From Anaerolineae bacterium (GTDB taxonomy: Bacteria > Chloroflexota > Anaerolineae > JAAYZQ01): DNA of 40,087 nucleotides. The first letter of the stretch is position 1. Every line of letters starts with the position of its first letter. This document shows, in pieces, positions 8,474-15,526 of this stretch. The translations under genes were made by a program, and so were the position numbers. The notes under the pieces were generated by a model. It was not told where the DNA came from and searched no databases. It worked only from the letters and a program-made list of their open reading frames with translations. The stretch covers positions 1 to 40,087 of the forward strand of contig JAFGOG010000377.1 in assembly GCA_016926595.1 (NCBI GenBank), read 5' to 3'.

Positions 8474-9028
8474 GTGGAGATCAAAACGCTCTATTTCGAC
8501 AAGCCGGGCCCGGCCAACACCGATGCCACCCTGCGCGCCGCGCGCGAGCGGGCCGAGGCGCTGGGCATCAAGCAGATCGTCCTGGCCTCGTCGCACGGCT
8601 ACACCGCCCGTCGGGCCGCCGAGCTCTTGGCCGGGCTCGACGTCAAGCTGATCGCCGTTTCGCTCAGCGCCGCCTTTGCCGACCAGGGCTGGCCCATGAG
8701 CGCGTCGGAACGGGCCGCGGTCGAAGCGCTGGGCGTGACCGTGCTGACCGCGATCCACGCCCTGGGCGACGACGTCAGCGAGGCTTTTATGGACAACCCG
8801 CCGAACAAGATCGTGCGCGAGACCCTATACCGCTTTTGCCAAGGGCTCAAGGTGGCGGTCGAGGTGGCGATCATGGCCGCCGACGCCGGCCTGCTGGACA
8901 CCACCCACGACGCCATCGCCATCGCCGGCACCGGCGACGGCGCCGACACGGCCATCGTGCTGCGGCCGGCCTGCGCCCTGCATTTCAAAAAGCTGCACGT
9001 CTACGAGATCCTGGCCAAGCCGAGGTGA
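8474..9028 (+). CDS. Stand-alone pyruvate kinase alpha/beta (C-terminal) domain protein
   Basis: A 184-residue protein matching only the C-terminal alpha/beta domain of pyruvate kinase; the catalytic barrel is absent. The pattern of a Rossmann-like start (IKQIVLASSHGYTARRAAELL), a central strand LKLIAVS-type segment, and GTGDGADTAIVLRPA near the end is typical of the stand-alone family, whose function is unknown. It is therefore not a pyruvate kinase; binding of an effector or phosphosugar is only a guess. The GTG start follows AAGGAGGAAACC, a very strong site. The next gene starts four bases after the stop, so both are in one operon. Confidence 0.85.
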   Translation: MEIKTLYFDKPGPANTDATLRAARERAEALGIKQIVLASSHGYTARRAAELLAGLDVKLIAVSLSAAFADQGWPMSASERAAVEALGVTVLTAIHALGDDVSEAFMDNPPNKIVRETLYRFCQGLKVAVEVAIMAADAGLLDTTHDAIAIAGTGDGADTAIVLRPACALHFKKLHVYEILAKPR

Positions 9029-9032
9029 CCCG

Positions 9033-10268
9033 ATGGACCAAACCGTTGCATTCCGTGCACCCGCCTCGGCCCACTCCAGGGTGATCTGCGAGCAGCCGGG
9101 GCGTTACATCGGCTGGCCGACCATAGCCCGCACCGCCGAGGGTGAGTTGCTGGTCGTCTTTTCCGGCGACCGCGACGCCCACATCTGCCCCTTTGGCAAG
9201 ACCTTTCTAATCCGCTCGCACGACGACGGCGAAAGCTGGAGCACCCCGGTCGTGATCAACGACACGCCGCTCGACGACCGCGACGCAGGCATCCTGGCCT
9301 GTCTGGACGGCACGCTGATCGTGAGCTGGTTCACCTCCCATTACCAGGGCGGTGAACTCAACCGCACGGCGCGCTATCTGCACTGGTGCCCACCGGGCGA
9401 GCGGGCCCGCTGGCAGGCCCACCTGGCACAGATCACCACCGCCGACGTGGCCCGCTGGACCCAGTACGATGCCGACGACAGACGGCGGCGCATCGGCCAT
9501 TGGATCCGGCGCTCGACCGACGGCGGCCGCACCTGGGAGGCCCCCCTGGCGGTGCCGCCGTCGACGCCGCACGGCCCGGTCGAACTCTCGGACGGACGCT
9601 TGTTGTACCTGGGCACGGGCGGTTACCAGATGGGCTCTCCCCGCGCCCCCCATCTGGCCGGCCGCGATCACCCGGGCCCACTGCTCGTCGCCGAGTCGAC
9701 CGACCAGGGCCGGAACTGGTTGACCATCGCTCAAATTGACAGCCAGACGGCGCACGGCTATCTGTGCGAGCCGCACCTGGTCGAGGTGAGCCCGGGCGGG
9801 CTGCTGGCCATGGCCCGCCACGAGACCCGCCAGCCATCCGGCCAGGCTCCTCGCCCAAACGGGATCCCCGAACTTGTTCGGGGCAATTCAACCGGCGAGC
9901 CGCCCCCTGATGGTTTGTGGCAGTTTGAGTCCGCCGACGGCGGCTGCACCTGGAGCGTGCCACGGCCCACGGCGATCGTCGGCAAGCCGCCCCACCTGAT
10001 CCGGCTGCGCGCCGGTGGAGTCCAACCGCCCGGCCGCCTGCTGCTCAGCTATGGCTACCGCCACCCGCCCTTTGGCCAGCGCGCCTGCCTGTCCGACGAC
10101 GGCGGCCAGACATGGCACGGTTTCATCCTGCGCGACGACGCGCCCAATGCCGACCTGGGCTACCCGGCCTCGGTCGAGCTCGGCGACGGCTCGATCCTGA
10201 CCGTCTATTACCAGGTACAAGAGCCCGGCCACAAGACCTGTCTGATATCCACGCGCTGGACCTTCTGA
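9033..10268 (+). CDS. Sialidase-like BNR-repeat (Asp-box beta-propeller) protein
   Basis: A 411-residue six-bladed-propeller protein. Five Asp-boxes of form S-x-D-x-G-x-x-W are visible: SHDDGESW (62-69), STDGGRTW, STDQGRNW, SADGGCTW and SDDGGQTW. An RYIGWPTIAR segment near residue 24 holds the first Arg expected in exo-sialidases. No signal peptide is seen, so the product should be cytosolic, which favours an intracellular glycosidase-like or sugar-acid role over a secreted sialidase. It shares an operon with the pyruvate-kinase-domain gene. A palindromic repeat of a second family (9861-9883) is translated in frame as NGIPELVRGN between blades. The ATG at 9033 is the first available codon after the upstream stop. 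Confidence 0.78.
   Translation: MDQTVAFRAPASAHSRVICEQPGRYIGWPTIARTAEGELLVVFSGDRDAHICPFGKTFLIRSHDDGESWSTPVVINDTPLDDRDAGILACLDGTLIVSWFTSHYQGGELNRTARYLHWCPPGERARWQAHLAQITTADVARWTQYDADDRRRRIGHWIRRSTDGGRTWEAPLAVPPSTPHGPVELSDGRLLYLGTGGYQMGSPRAPHLAGRDHPGPLLVAESTDQGRNWLTIAQIDSQTAHGYLCEPHLVEVSPGGLLAMARHETRQPSGQAPRPNGIPELVRGNSTGEPPPDGLWQFESADGGCTWSVPRPTAIVGKPPHLIRLRAGGVQPPGRLLLSYGYRHPPFGQRACLSDDGGQTWHGFILRDDAPNADLGYPASVELGDGSILTVYYQVQEPGHKTCLISTRWTF
9861..9883. repeat. Palindromic element, family B, copy in the sialidase-like gene
   Basis: The sequence GGGATCCCCGAACTTGTTCG with its closing GGG forms a hairpin (CCCCGAAC/GTTCGGGG). It matches one arm of the longer element at 34778-34825 and is translated in frame here. 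Confidence 0.75.
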
Positions 10269-10294
10269 CAAAGCCCGCATGCCTTGCCCCTACT

Positions 10295-10328
10295 TTGACA
10301 ATTCCTACCTCATGTGATACGATCACAT
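10295..10328 (+). promoter_or_regulatory. Promoter with operator-like palindrome over the -10 box (STAND gene)
   Basis: A perfect TTGACA (10295-10300), a 17-base spacer and TACGAT (10318-10323). Overlaid on the -10 is a perfect inverted repeat ATGTGAT-ACG-ATCACAT (10312-10328). The half-sites TGTGA/TCACA resemble CRP/FNR-type sites but are 5 rather than 6 bases apart. A protein bound there would block the polymerase, so repression is the likely mode. The start codon is about 50 bases downstream. Confidence 0.7.
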
Positions 10329-10378
10329 CAGGAAACGGTGGGCGGAACGTACGGACTGGGGTGAGAGCAAAGGAGCTG

Positions 10379-13300
10379 ATGGTGTCTCGTCTGAGCGATC
10401 TCGAGCAGCGGATTGCCGGCGTCTATGGACGTATTCTGGAGCACGAGCGGCGCCTCCAGATGCTCGGTGGTGGGACGCCGGTGTCCGGTGAACCCCAACC
10501 GCCCGGTGAACCCCAACCGCCCGGTGAACCCAAACCGCCCGGTGAACCCCAACCGGCGCGGCCCGGCGCCCGGTTTCGCCTCCAAAACGAACTCGATCGC
10601 CTGCGTATGCTCGCCCGCGATGACCTGGACGAACTCCGCGCTGTCTCCGGCGGCGAACTGCCTGACGATATGGCCGCCATCGCCGCCCACGTGTCCGCCC
10701 CGCTGCCCGATCCAACGCCGGTCGATGCGCGTTTGCTGCCGCCCGTCGACGTGTTATGCCGGCTGCCCGCGCCTCCCGCCGATTTCACCGGCCGCGACAA
10801 AGAACTGGCCCGCATCCTGGCCGCCATCGACCAGGGCCCGGTTGCCATCAGCGGCGTGGACGGCGTGGGCAAAACCACCCTGGCCCTTGCCTTGGGCTGG
10901 CGGCTGGCCTCGCGTTACCCCGATGCCCAGATCCTGATTGACCTCAATGGGAATCGTCCTGATCCGTTCACCCCGGCCCAAGCGCCGTCTGCACCTGAGA
11001 CGGCCATGGCCCGCATCATCAACGCCCTCGAGCCCACCATGCCGCTGCCGGCGTCGGGTGGCCCCGACCTGCACGACCTGTATCGCCGCGTCCTCGACGG
11101 GCGCCGCGTCCTGGTCGTGCTCGACAACGCCGTCGATGGCGACCAGGTCGCCCCGCTGCTGCCCCCGTTCAGTAGAGACGCAAGATATTGCGTCTCAGGT
11201 GCAGCATCTGGCGCCTCAGACGCAACATCTGGGGCCTCTACTGCCTGGATCGTCTGTTCGCGCCACGAGATCCGTCTCCCCGGCGCGGGCGAATCTCGCC
11301 GCCAGGCCACGTTTGCCCTCGACCCGCTGTCGCAGGCCGAGGCCCTGGCCCTGCTGCTCAAGATCGCCCCCCACCTCGGCCGGCGCCTGAGCGGCCGCGG
11401 CGTCGGGCTCACCCGCACCCGAGCGGACGAGATCCTCGAGCGGCTTGGTAGCGGCAGCGGCCTCACCAGCAGCAGTAGAGACGCAACATCTTGCGTCTCT
11501 AGCGGCCGGCTGCCATTCCTCCTGCGCCTGGCCGGCTGCGCCCTGGCCGAACGGCAGCGCTTCGCCCCGGCCGACTATGTGCGGCGCCTGGACCAGGTGC
11601 ACGGCCGCTTCGACCTCGGTAGCGGCAGCGGCCTGGTCGAAACCGCGTTAGCCATCAACTTCGAGCAGCTCGACGCGCGCATGCAGCGCCTGTTCTGTTT
11701 GCTGGCCGTCTTTCCCGGCAGTTTCGACATGTTCGCTGCCGCGGCGGTGTGGGACACCGATGAGTCTCATCCGCTTGAGCCCGAGCCCGACGCCGTCCAG
11801 GCGCTGGAAGAGCTGCTGCGCCTGGGCCTGCTCGACCGCGATGACGCCGGAGCGGATTTATCCGCCGCGCGCTACCGCATGCACCACCTGTGCCGGCGCT
11901 TTGCGCGCGCCCGCCTGGACGAGGGCAGCCCGCTGACCCTGCAAGCGGTCGTCTCCGAAGAGGACATGCTCCTGGCGGCCTGCCGCCACGCCACCTACTA
12001 TGAGACCGTGTCGCGCATGGCCAACCGGCTCTATGTCCACGGCGTTCAAGAACAACGCGGCGCCGAGCAACAAAGCGCTAAAGAAGCGGTCCGCCGGGCC
12101 CACCCGGTCCGCCGCGCCCTGGCCCTCTTTGACGCCGAATTCCACAACATCCGCGCCGGTCACGCGTGGGGCGGGCAGGCATGGGCCGGCGCCCACATGG
12201 CCGACTCGAGCGGTCCACCGGGCCAACCCGGTCTGCCGGGCCCACCCGGTCTGCCGGGCCAACCCGGTCCGCCGGGCCAACCCGGTCCGCCGGGCCAACC
12301 CGGTCCGCCGGGCCGAGCCCTGGAGCTGTGCGACGACTATGTCCTGACCGGCGCCGACATCCTGGCGCTGCGCCAGTTGTTGCCGGAGCGCGTCGCCTGG
12401 CTGGAGCTGGCCCTGGCGGCGGCGCGGGCCCTGGGGCGCAAGCGCTCACAGGTCGCGCACCTGAACAGCCTGGCCTTGCTCGGCGCCGCCCATCCGGCAG
12501 CGACGGCCGCGGCGGGTGGACTCGATCCGCTCGACGCGACCCTCCAGGCGCTGGAGATCGTCCGCGAGCTCGGCGACCGCCAGGGTGAGGCCGAGACGCT
12601 GGCCCGCCTGGGCGACACCTGCTGCCGCCTGGGCCTGCTTGCGCCTGCCGAGGAGGGGGCAGGGGCCCCCAACGCGATCGACGCCTACACCCAGGCGCTG
12701 GCCATCGCCCGCGAGCTGGACGACCGCCGCGCCGAAGGCGAGATGCTGGGCAATCTGGGCAACGTCTACCGCCGGCTCGGCTGGCCGGCCCCGCAGACGG
12801 CGCCCGACGAGGGGGATAGGCGCTTGAGTAGCGGTGGAACCCAACCGCGCACCGCCGCCAACCCGATCGACTATTACCTCCAGGCCCTGGCCATCGCCCG
12901 CGAGATCGGCGACCGCAGCGCCGAGGGCCTCTGGTTGAGCAACCTGGGCAATGCCTATTATGCCGTCGGCTGGCTACAAGCGGCGAGTCCCCGTGGCGGC
13001 GAAACCGCGGACGAACGGCAGGGGGACGCTGCTGCCTACCCACCGGGTCAAGAGCGTTCGCCGCAGACATTCTACCTGCCCGACGGATCTTTTCCGGCAG
13101 GTGATCTGTACCCGCCGGACCGGGTGGCTCCGCCCGGCCGGGTGGGCCGGCGCAGGAGACGCTGGGACGCGACCGCCAACTCGCTGGACAGGCTGTACGA
13201 ACCGGGAGACCGTCGCCAGGCGGCCGCGCAAAGCCCGCCGGGCTCCCCCGGTCCGCCGGGCTCCCCCGGTCCTCCGGGCGCGTTAGCCTGTTACACCCGC

Positions 13301-13966
13301 GCCGTCGAGATCGCCCACGAGATCGGCGACCGGCCGAGCGAGGGCAACCGCCTGGCCAACCTGGGCACCGTCTGCGCCGCCTTGGGCCAGATCGAGGAAG
13401 CGATCGGCCATTACACCCGCGCCCTGGCCATTGCCCGCGAGCTCGGCGACCGCCGAAACGAAATGGTCCGCCTGGGCAGCCTGGGCAATGCCCACGCCAC
13501 GTTGGCCCAGGCCGGAGCCGCTATCGACCACTTTACCCAGGCCCTGGCCATCGCCCGCGAGCTCGGTGACCGGCGCAGCGAGCTGACCTACCTGGGCAAC
13601 CTGGGCAACGCCAGCCGCGCCTTGGAGCAGATCAAGGGCAGTCCGGATCGCCCGGGGGCGGTCGAATATGACGCCCAGGCCCTGACCGTGGCCCACGAGC
13701 TCGGCGACCGGCGCGCCGAGGCCGCCCACCTGGGCAACCTGGGCCAGGCCTGCGCCGCGCTGGGGCGGATCGAGGCCGACCAGGCCGGGCCGGGGGCGAT
13801 CGACTATTTGACCCGCGCCGCCGAGATCTTTGAGCAGCTTGGCGACCCGCGCGCCGCCCAGGCCCGCGAGCAGGTTGCCCATCTGCGCGCTGCCCGGCCT
13901 CCCGCCGCGCGGCCCAACCTGCTCTCCTGGCTGGCGGGCAAGCTCGGGCGGATCCAGGATGTGTAG
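10379..13966 (+). CDS. STAND-class NB-ARC ATPase with C-terminal TPR repeats
   Basis: A 1195-residue cytosolic protein. Residues 1-30 look like a coiled coil, followed by a GEPQPP repeat. An NB-ARC/AAA-like ATPase lies at about 130-560, with P-loop GVDGVGKTT at 159-167 and Walker B VLVVLDNA with Asp249, then a winged-helix-like region. At least eight TPR units of the pattern YTQALAIARELGDRR-LGNLGN follow to the end. This AfsR-like layout lacks a DNA-binding or catalytic effector domain. STAND proteins act as ligand-triggered switches in regulation, and some in phage defence; which applies here is unknown. Odd features are collagen-like GPPGQP repeats (12212-12315 and near 13235-13280) and two family A palindromes translated in frame. 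The ATG at 10379 is close behind AAAGGAG; the GTG at 10382 has better spacing and is an equal candidate. Confidence 0.85.
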   Translation: MVSRLSDLEQRIAGVYGRILEHERRLQMLGGGTPVSGEPQPPGEPQPPGEPKPPGEPQPARPGARFRLQNELDRLRMLARDDLDELRAVSGGELPDDMAAIAAHVSAPLPDPTPVDARLLPPVDVLCRLPAPPADFTGRDKELARILAAIDQGPVAISGVDGVGKTTLALALGWRLASRYPDAQILIDLNGNRPDPFTPAQAPSAPETAMARIINALEPTMPLPASGGPDLHDLYRRVLDGRRVLVVLDNAVDGDQVAPLLPPFSRDARYCVSGAASGASDATSGASTAWIVCSRHEIRLPGAGESRRQATFALDPLSQAEALALLLKIAPHLGRRLSGRGVGLTRTRADEILERLGSGSGLTSSSRDATSCVSSGRLPFLLRLAGCALAERQRFAPADYVRRLDQVHGRFDLGSGSGLVETALAINFEQLDARMQRLFCLLAVFPGSFDMFAAAAVWDTDESHPLEPEPDAVQALEELLRLGLLDRDDAGADLSAARYRMHHLCRRFARARLDEGSPLTLQAVVSEEDMLLAACRHATYYETVSRMANRLYVHGVQEQRGAEQQSAKEAVRRAHPVRRALALFDAEFHNIRAGHAWGGQAWAGAHMADSSGPPGQPGLPGPPGLPGQPGPPGQPGPPGQPGPPGRALELCDDYVLTGADILALRQLLPERVAWLELALAAARALGRKRSQVAHLNSLALLGAAHPAATAAAGGLDPLDATLQALEIVRELGDRQGEAETLARLGDTCCRLGLLAPAEEGAGAPNAIDAYTQALAIARELDDRRAEGEMLGNLGNVYRRLGWPAPQTAPDEGDRRLSSGGTQPRTAANPIDYYLQALAIAREIGDRSAEGLWLSNLGNAYYAVGWLQAASPRGGETADERQGDAAAYPPGQERSPQTFYLPDGSFPAGDLYPPDRVAPPGRVGRRRRRWDATANSLDRLYEPGDRRQAAAQSPPGSPGPPGSPGPPGALACYTRAVEIAHEIGDRPSEGNRLANLGTVCAALGQIEEAIGHYTRALAIARELGDRRNEMVRLGSLGNAHATLAQAGAAIDHFTQALAIARELGDRRSELTYLGNLGNASRALEQIKGSPDRPGAVEYDAQALTVAHELGDRRAEAAHLGNLGQACAALGRIEADQAGPGAIDYLTRAAEIFEQLGDPRAAQAREQVAHLRAARPPAARPNLLSWLAGKLGRIQDV
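11172..11240. repeat. Palindromic element, family A, copy 5 plus decayed duplicate
   Basis: A clear copy (arms GTAGAGACGCAAGA and TATTGCGTCTCAGG) at 11172-11199 is followed by two degraded arms, GCAGCATCTGGCGCCTCA and CAGACGCAACATCTGGGG, ending CCTCTAC at 11240. Together they add about 23 residues between the Walker B block and the next conserved strand (WIVCSRHEI) of the ATPase, without breaking the frame. Confidence 0.8.
11475..11502. repeat. Palindromic element, family A, copy 6 (inside the STAND gene)
   Basis: A 28-bp palindrome with arms GTAGAGACGCAA and TTGCGTCTCTAG, translated in frame as SRDATSCVSS in the helical part of the ATPase domain, just before a conserved LPFLLRLAGCAL helix. 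Confidence 0.9.
12212..12315 (+). repeat. Collagen-like Gly-x-y coding repeat
   Basis: Tandem 15- to 18-bp units built on CCGGGCCAACCCGGTCCG encode about eleven Gly-Pro-Pro/Gly-Gln-Pro-type triplets between the ATPase and TPR parts of the STAND protein. A related GSPGPP stretch occurs near 13235-13280. The units are themselves partly palindromic (CCGGG...CCCGG). Confidence 0.85.
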
Positions 13967-13999
13967 GCTGGTCTGTTGGGCGGGCGGTTCCGCGGTTCA

Positions 14000-14027
14000 G
14001 TAGAGACGCAAGATTTTGCGTCTCTAC
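14000..14027. repeat. Palindromic element, family A, copy 7
   Basis: A perfect-armed copy (GTAGAGACGCAA and TTGCGTCTCTAC, with a GATT-type centre), intergenic between the STAND gene and the dehydrogenase gene, ending 21 bases before the latter's ATG. It is the last copy of this family in the window. Confidence 0.9.
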
Positions 14028-14048
14028 CAATCTATGGAGAGGGTGACT

Positions 14049-15044
14049 ATGGTTGGCCTGAGCTGTCTGGGCGCCGGTCGCGTTGAGCTGGTCGAGTTGC
14101 CCGAGCCCGTGCCTGGGCCCGGTGAGGTGGTGATCGAGACCGCTGTCTCGGGGATTTGCGGCAGCGAACTGCACGCCTACCGCGGCCAAGGGCTACCGCA
14201 AGGAAACGGCGGTCACGAGGCCGTGGGCACCGTTGCCGCCCTGGGTCAAGGCGTGACCGGCCTGGCGACCGGCACGCGGGTGGGGGTCAGCGCGATCGCC
14301 GGCTGCGGGCGCTGCGCCTATTGCGCTCGAGGGCAATACACCTACTGCCCTGACCGGCGCTTTTACGGCAACATGCACGCCCAGCGCTTCCTGGCTGCGG
14401 CCAACGCCTGCTACCCGCTGCCCGACGACGTGCCCTGGGAAGCGGGGGTGCTGCTGACCGGCGACGGGCTGGGCGTGCCTTTTCACACCGCGCTCAAGCT
14501 CGCCGCGCCCGAGGTGCGGACGGTGGCCGTGTTTGGCGTGGGGCCGATCGGCCTGGGCAACGTCCTGGTGCAGGCGGCCCTCGGCCGGCGGGTCATTGCC
14601 ATCGACCTGCTCGCCAACCGGCTGGAAAAGGCCAGACAGTTGGGGGCGGGCGACGTGGTGGATGCCAGCACGGAGGACGTGGTCGCCCGCGTCCGCGCGC
14701 TCACCGCTGGCGCCGGCCCCGATGTGTGCATCGAAGCGGCGGGCCGCCCGGAGACGGCGCTGGCCTGCTTCGAAGCCGTGCGCACCGCCGGCACGGTGGT
14801 CTTTAACGGCGAGCAGGGCGCGCTGCCGCTGTCGCCCAGCGCGCAGTTCATCCGCCGCGACCTCACCGCCGTGGGCTCGTGGTTCTACCATTTCTCCGAG
14901 ATCGACGCCATGCTGGCCTGGTATCGCCGCGGTCTGCCGGTCACCGATCTGATCTCGCACCGCTACCCCTTGGCCGAGGCCGCGGCGGCCTACGAACGCT
15001 TCGCCGCCGGCCAGTCGGCCAAAGTGGTGTTGGTTTACCAGTAG
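14049..15044 (+). CDS. Zinc-dependent medium-chain alcohol dehydrogenase family protein
   Basis: A 331-residue MDR-superfamily oxidoreductase. The catalytic zinc ligands appear as Cys in GICGSE and His-Glu in GGHEAVG. The structural zinc lobe is CGRCAYCARGQYTYC with four cysteines. The cofactor-binding loop is GVGPIGLG followed by an acidic strand end (VIAID), favouring NAD over NADP. The family oxidises alcohols or polyols such as threonine or sorbitol; the substrate is open. The ATG at 14049 follows GGAGAGGGTGACT; an in-frame ATG at 14034 has no ribosome binding site. The family A palindrome lies just upstream. No partner genes adjoin it. Confidence 0.9.
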   Translation: MVGLSCLGAGRVELVELPEPVPGPGEVVIETAVSGICGSELHAYRGQGLPQGNGGHEAVGTVAALGQGVTGLATGTRVGVSAIAGCGRCAYCARGQYTYCPDRRFYGNMHAQRFLAAANACYPLPDDVPWEAGVLLTGDGLGVPFHTALKLAAPEVRTVAVFGVGPIGLGNVLVQAALGRRVIAIDLLANRLEKARQLGAGDVVDASTEDVVARVRALTAGAGPDVCIEAAGRPETALACFEAVRTAGTVVFNGEQGALPLSPSAQFIRRDLTAVGSWFYHFSEIDAMLAWYRRGLPVTDLISHRYPLAEAAAAYERFAAGQSAKVVLVYQ

Positions 15045-15103
15045 AGCTGCGACGTACTTGTCCGGACCCAGTCCGTCGCACCTGACCTGATAGCTGTGAC
15101 CAT

Positions 15104-15274
15104 CCCCGGCTGGCCGAGCGGTTGTACAAGATGGTCGGTTTCCGCAACACGGTGATCCACCAGGTTACCACCGTGGACATTCATATCGTCGAAGCGGTCA
15201 TCGTCTCTGAGCTAGACGAGCTGCTGGCCTTCGCCGACCGGATCGTGCGGCTTTTCCGCGACGCACCTTTGTGA
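15104..15274 (+). pseudogene. HepT-like (DUF86/HEPN) gene remnant
   Basis: The frame reading LAERLYKMVGFRNTVIHQV and on to a TGA at 15272-15274 matches the C-terminal third of HepT/YutE-type proteins, in which the RNxxVHxY-like segment holds the RNase active site. Here the final Tyr of that motif is Val. A stop at 15083 lies upstream in frame, no start or N-terminal part is present, and no MNT nucleotidyltransferase partner adjoins, so this is a decayed fragment of a HEPN/MNT toxin-antitoxin pair. A 7-bp stem (TGCGACG/CGTCGCA, 15048-15080) just before it may be the dehydrogenase gene's terminator, but it has no T-tract. Confidence 0.55.
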
Positions 15275-15301
15275 TCGTTTAGCACGTTTGCGGCTGTTGC
15301 C

Positions 15302-15330
15302 TTGCCCTTTGTGAGTGTCTATGTTATAAT
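15302..15330 (+). promoter_or_regulatory. Main promoter of the cmr operon
   Basis: TTGCCC, a 17-base spacer and a perfect TATAAT at 15325-15330. The start near 15337 gives an untranslated leader of about 190 nt to the cmr1 start at 15527. Confidence 0.75.
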
Positions 15331-15459
15331 ATTCTCAGTGATTCACGCCGTTTTGTGACAGTCTCATCGGAGGCGGAACGGATGGAGCGCAGGCAGGTAC
15401 AATCCACTCAAAGGCGACGTCAGGAGGGTGGGGCCCGCATGCGCGATCCGGTGCACAGT

Positions 15460-15505
15460 CAAGACCGCAGTCTCTTTTCCTGAAGGGAAGGGGACTGCGG
15501 TCTTG
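15460..15505 (+). other. Long hairpin in the cmr operon leader
   Basis: A perfect 13-bp stem, CAAGACCGCAGTC (15460-15472) with GACTGCGGTCTTG (15493-15505). Its inner part CTTTTC can extend the stem with wobble pairs to GGGAAG. It ends only 6 bases before the AAAGGAGG ribosome binding site of cmr1. It lacks a clean T-run (TGTTTGG follows), so it may be an attenuator, an mRNA stabiliser or a protein-binding site rather than a terminator. Confidence 0.7.
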
Positions 15506-15526
15506 TGTTTGGAAAGGAGGTGCAGG

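Noticed and set aside
10313..10327. Canonical CRP site at the STAND promoter
   Set aside because: The TGTGA and TCACA half-sites are 5 bases apart instead of 6, so it is kept only as an operator-like palindrome.
12078..13070. 330-codon antisense frame within the STAND gene
   Set aside because: Low-complexity Pro/Arg-rich shadow of TPR and collagen-like repeats.
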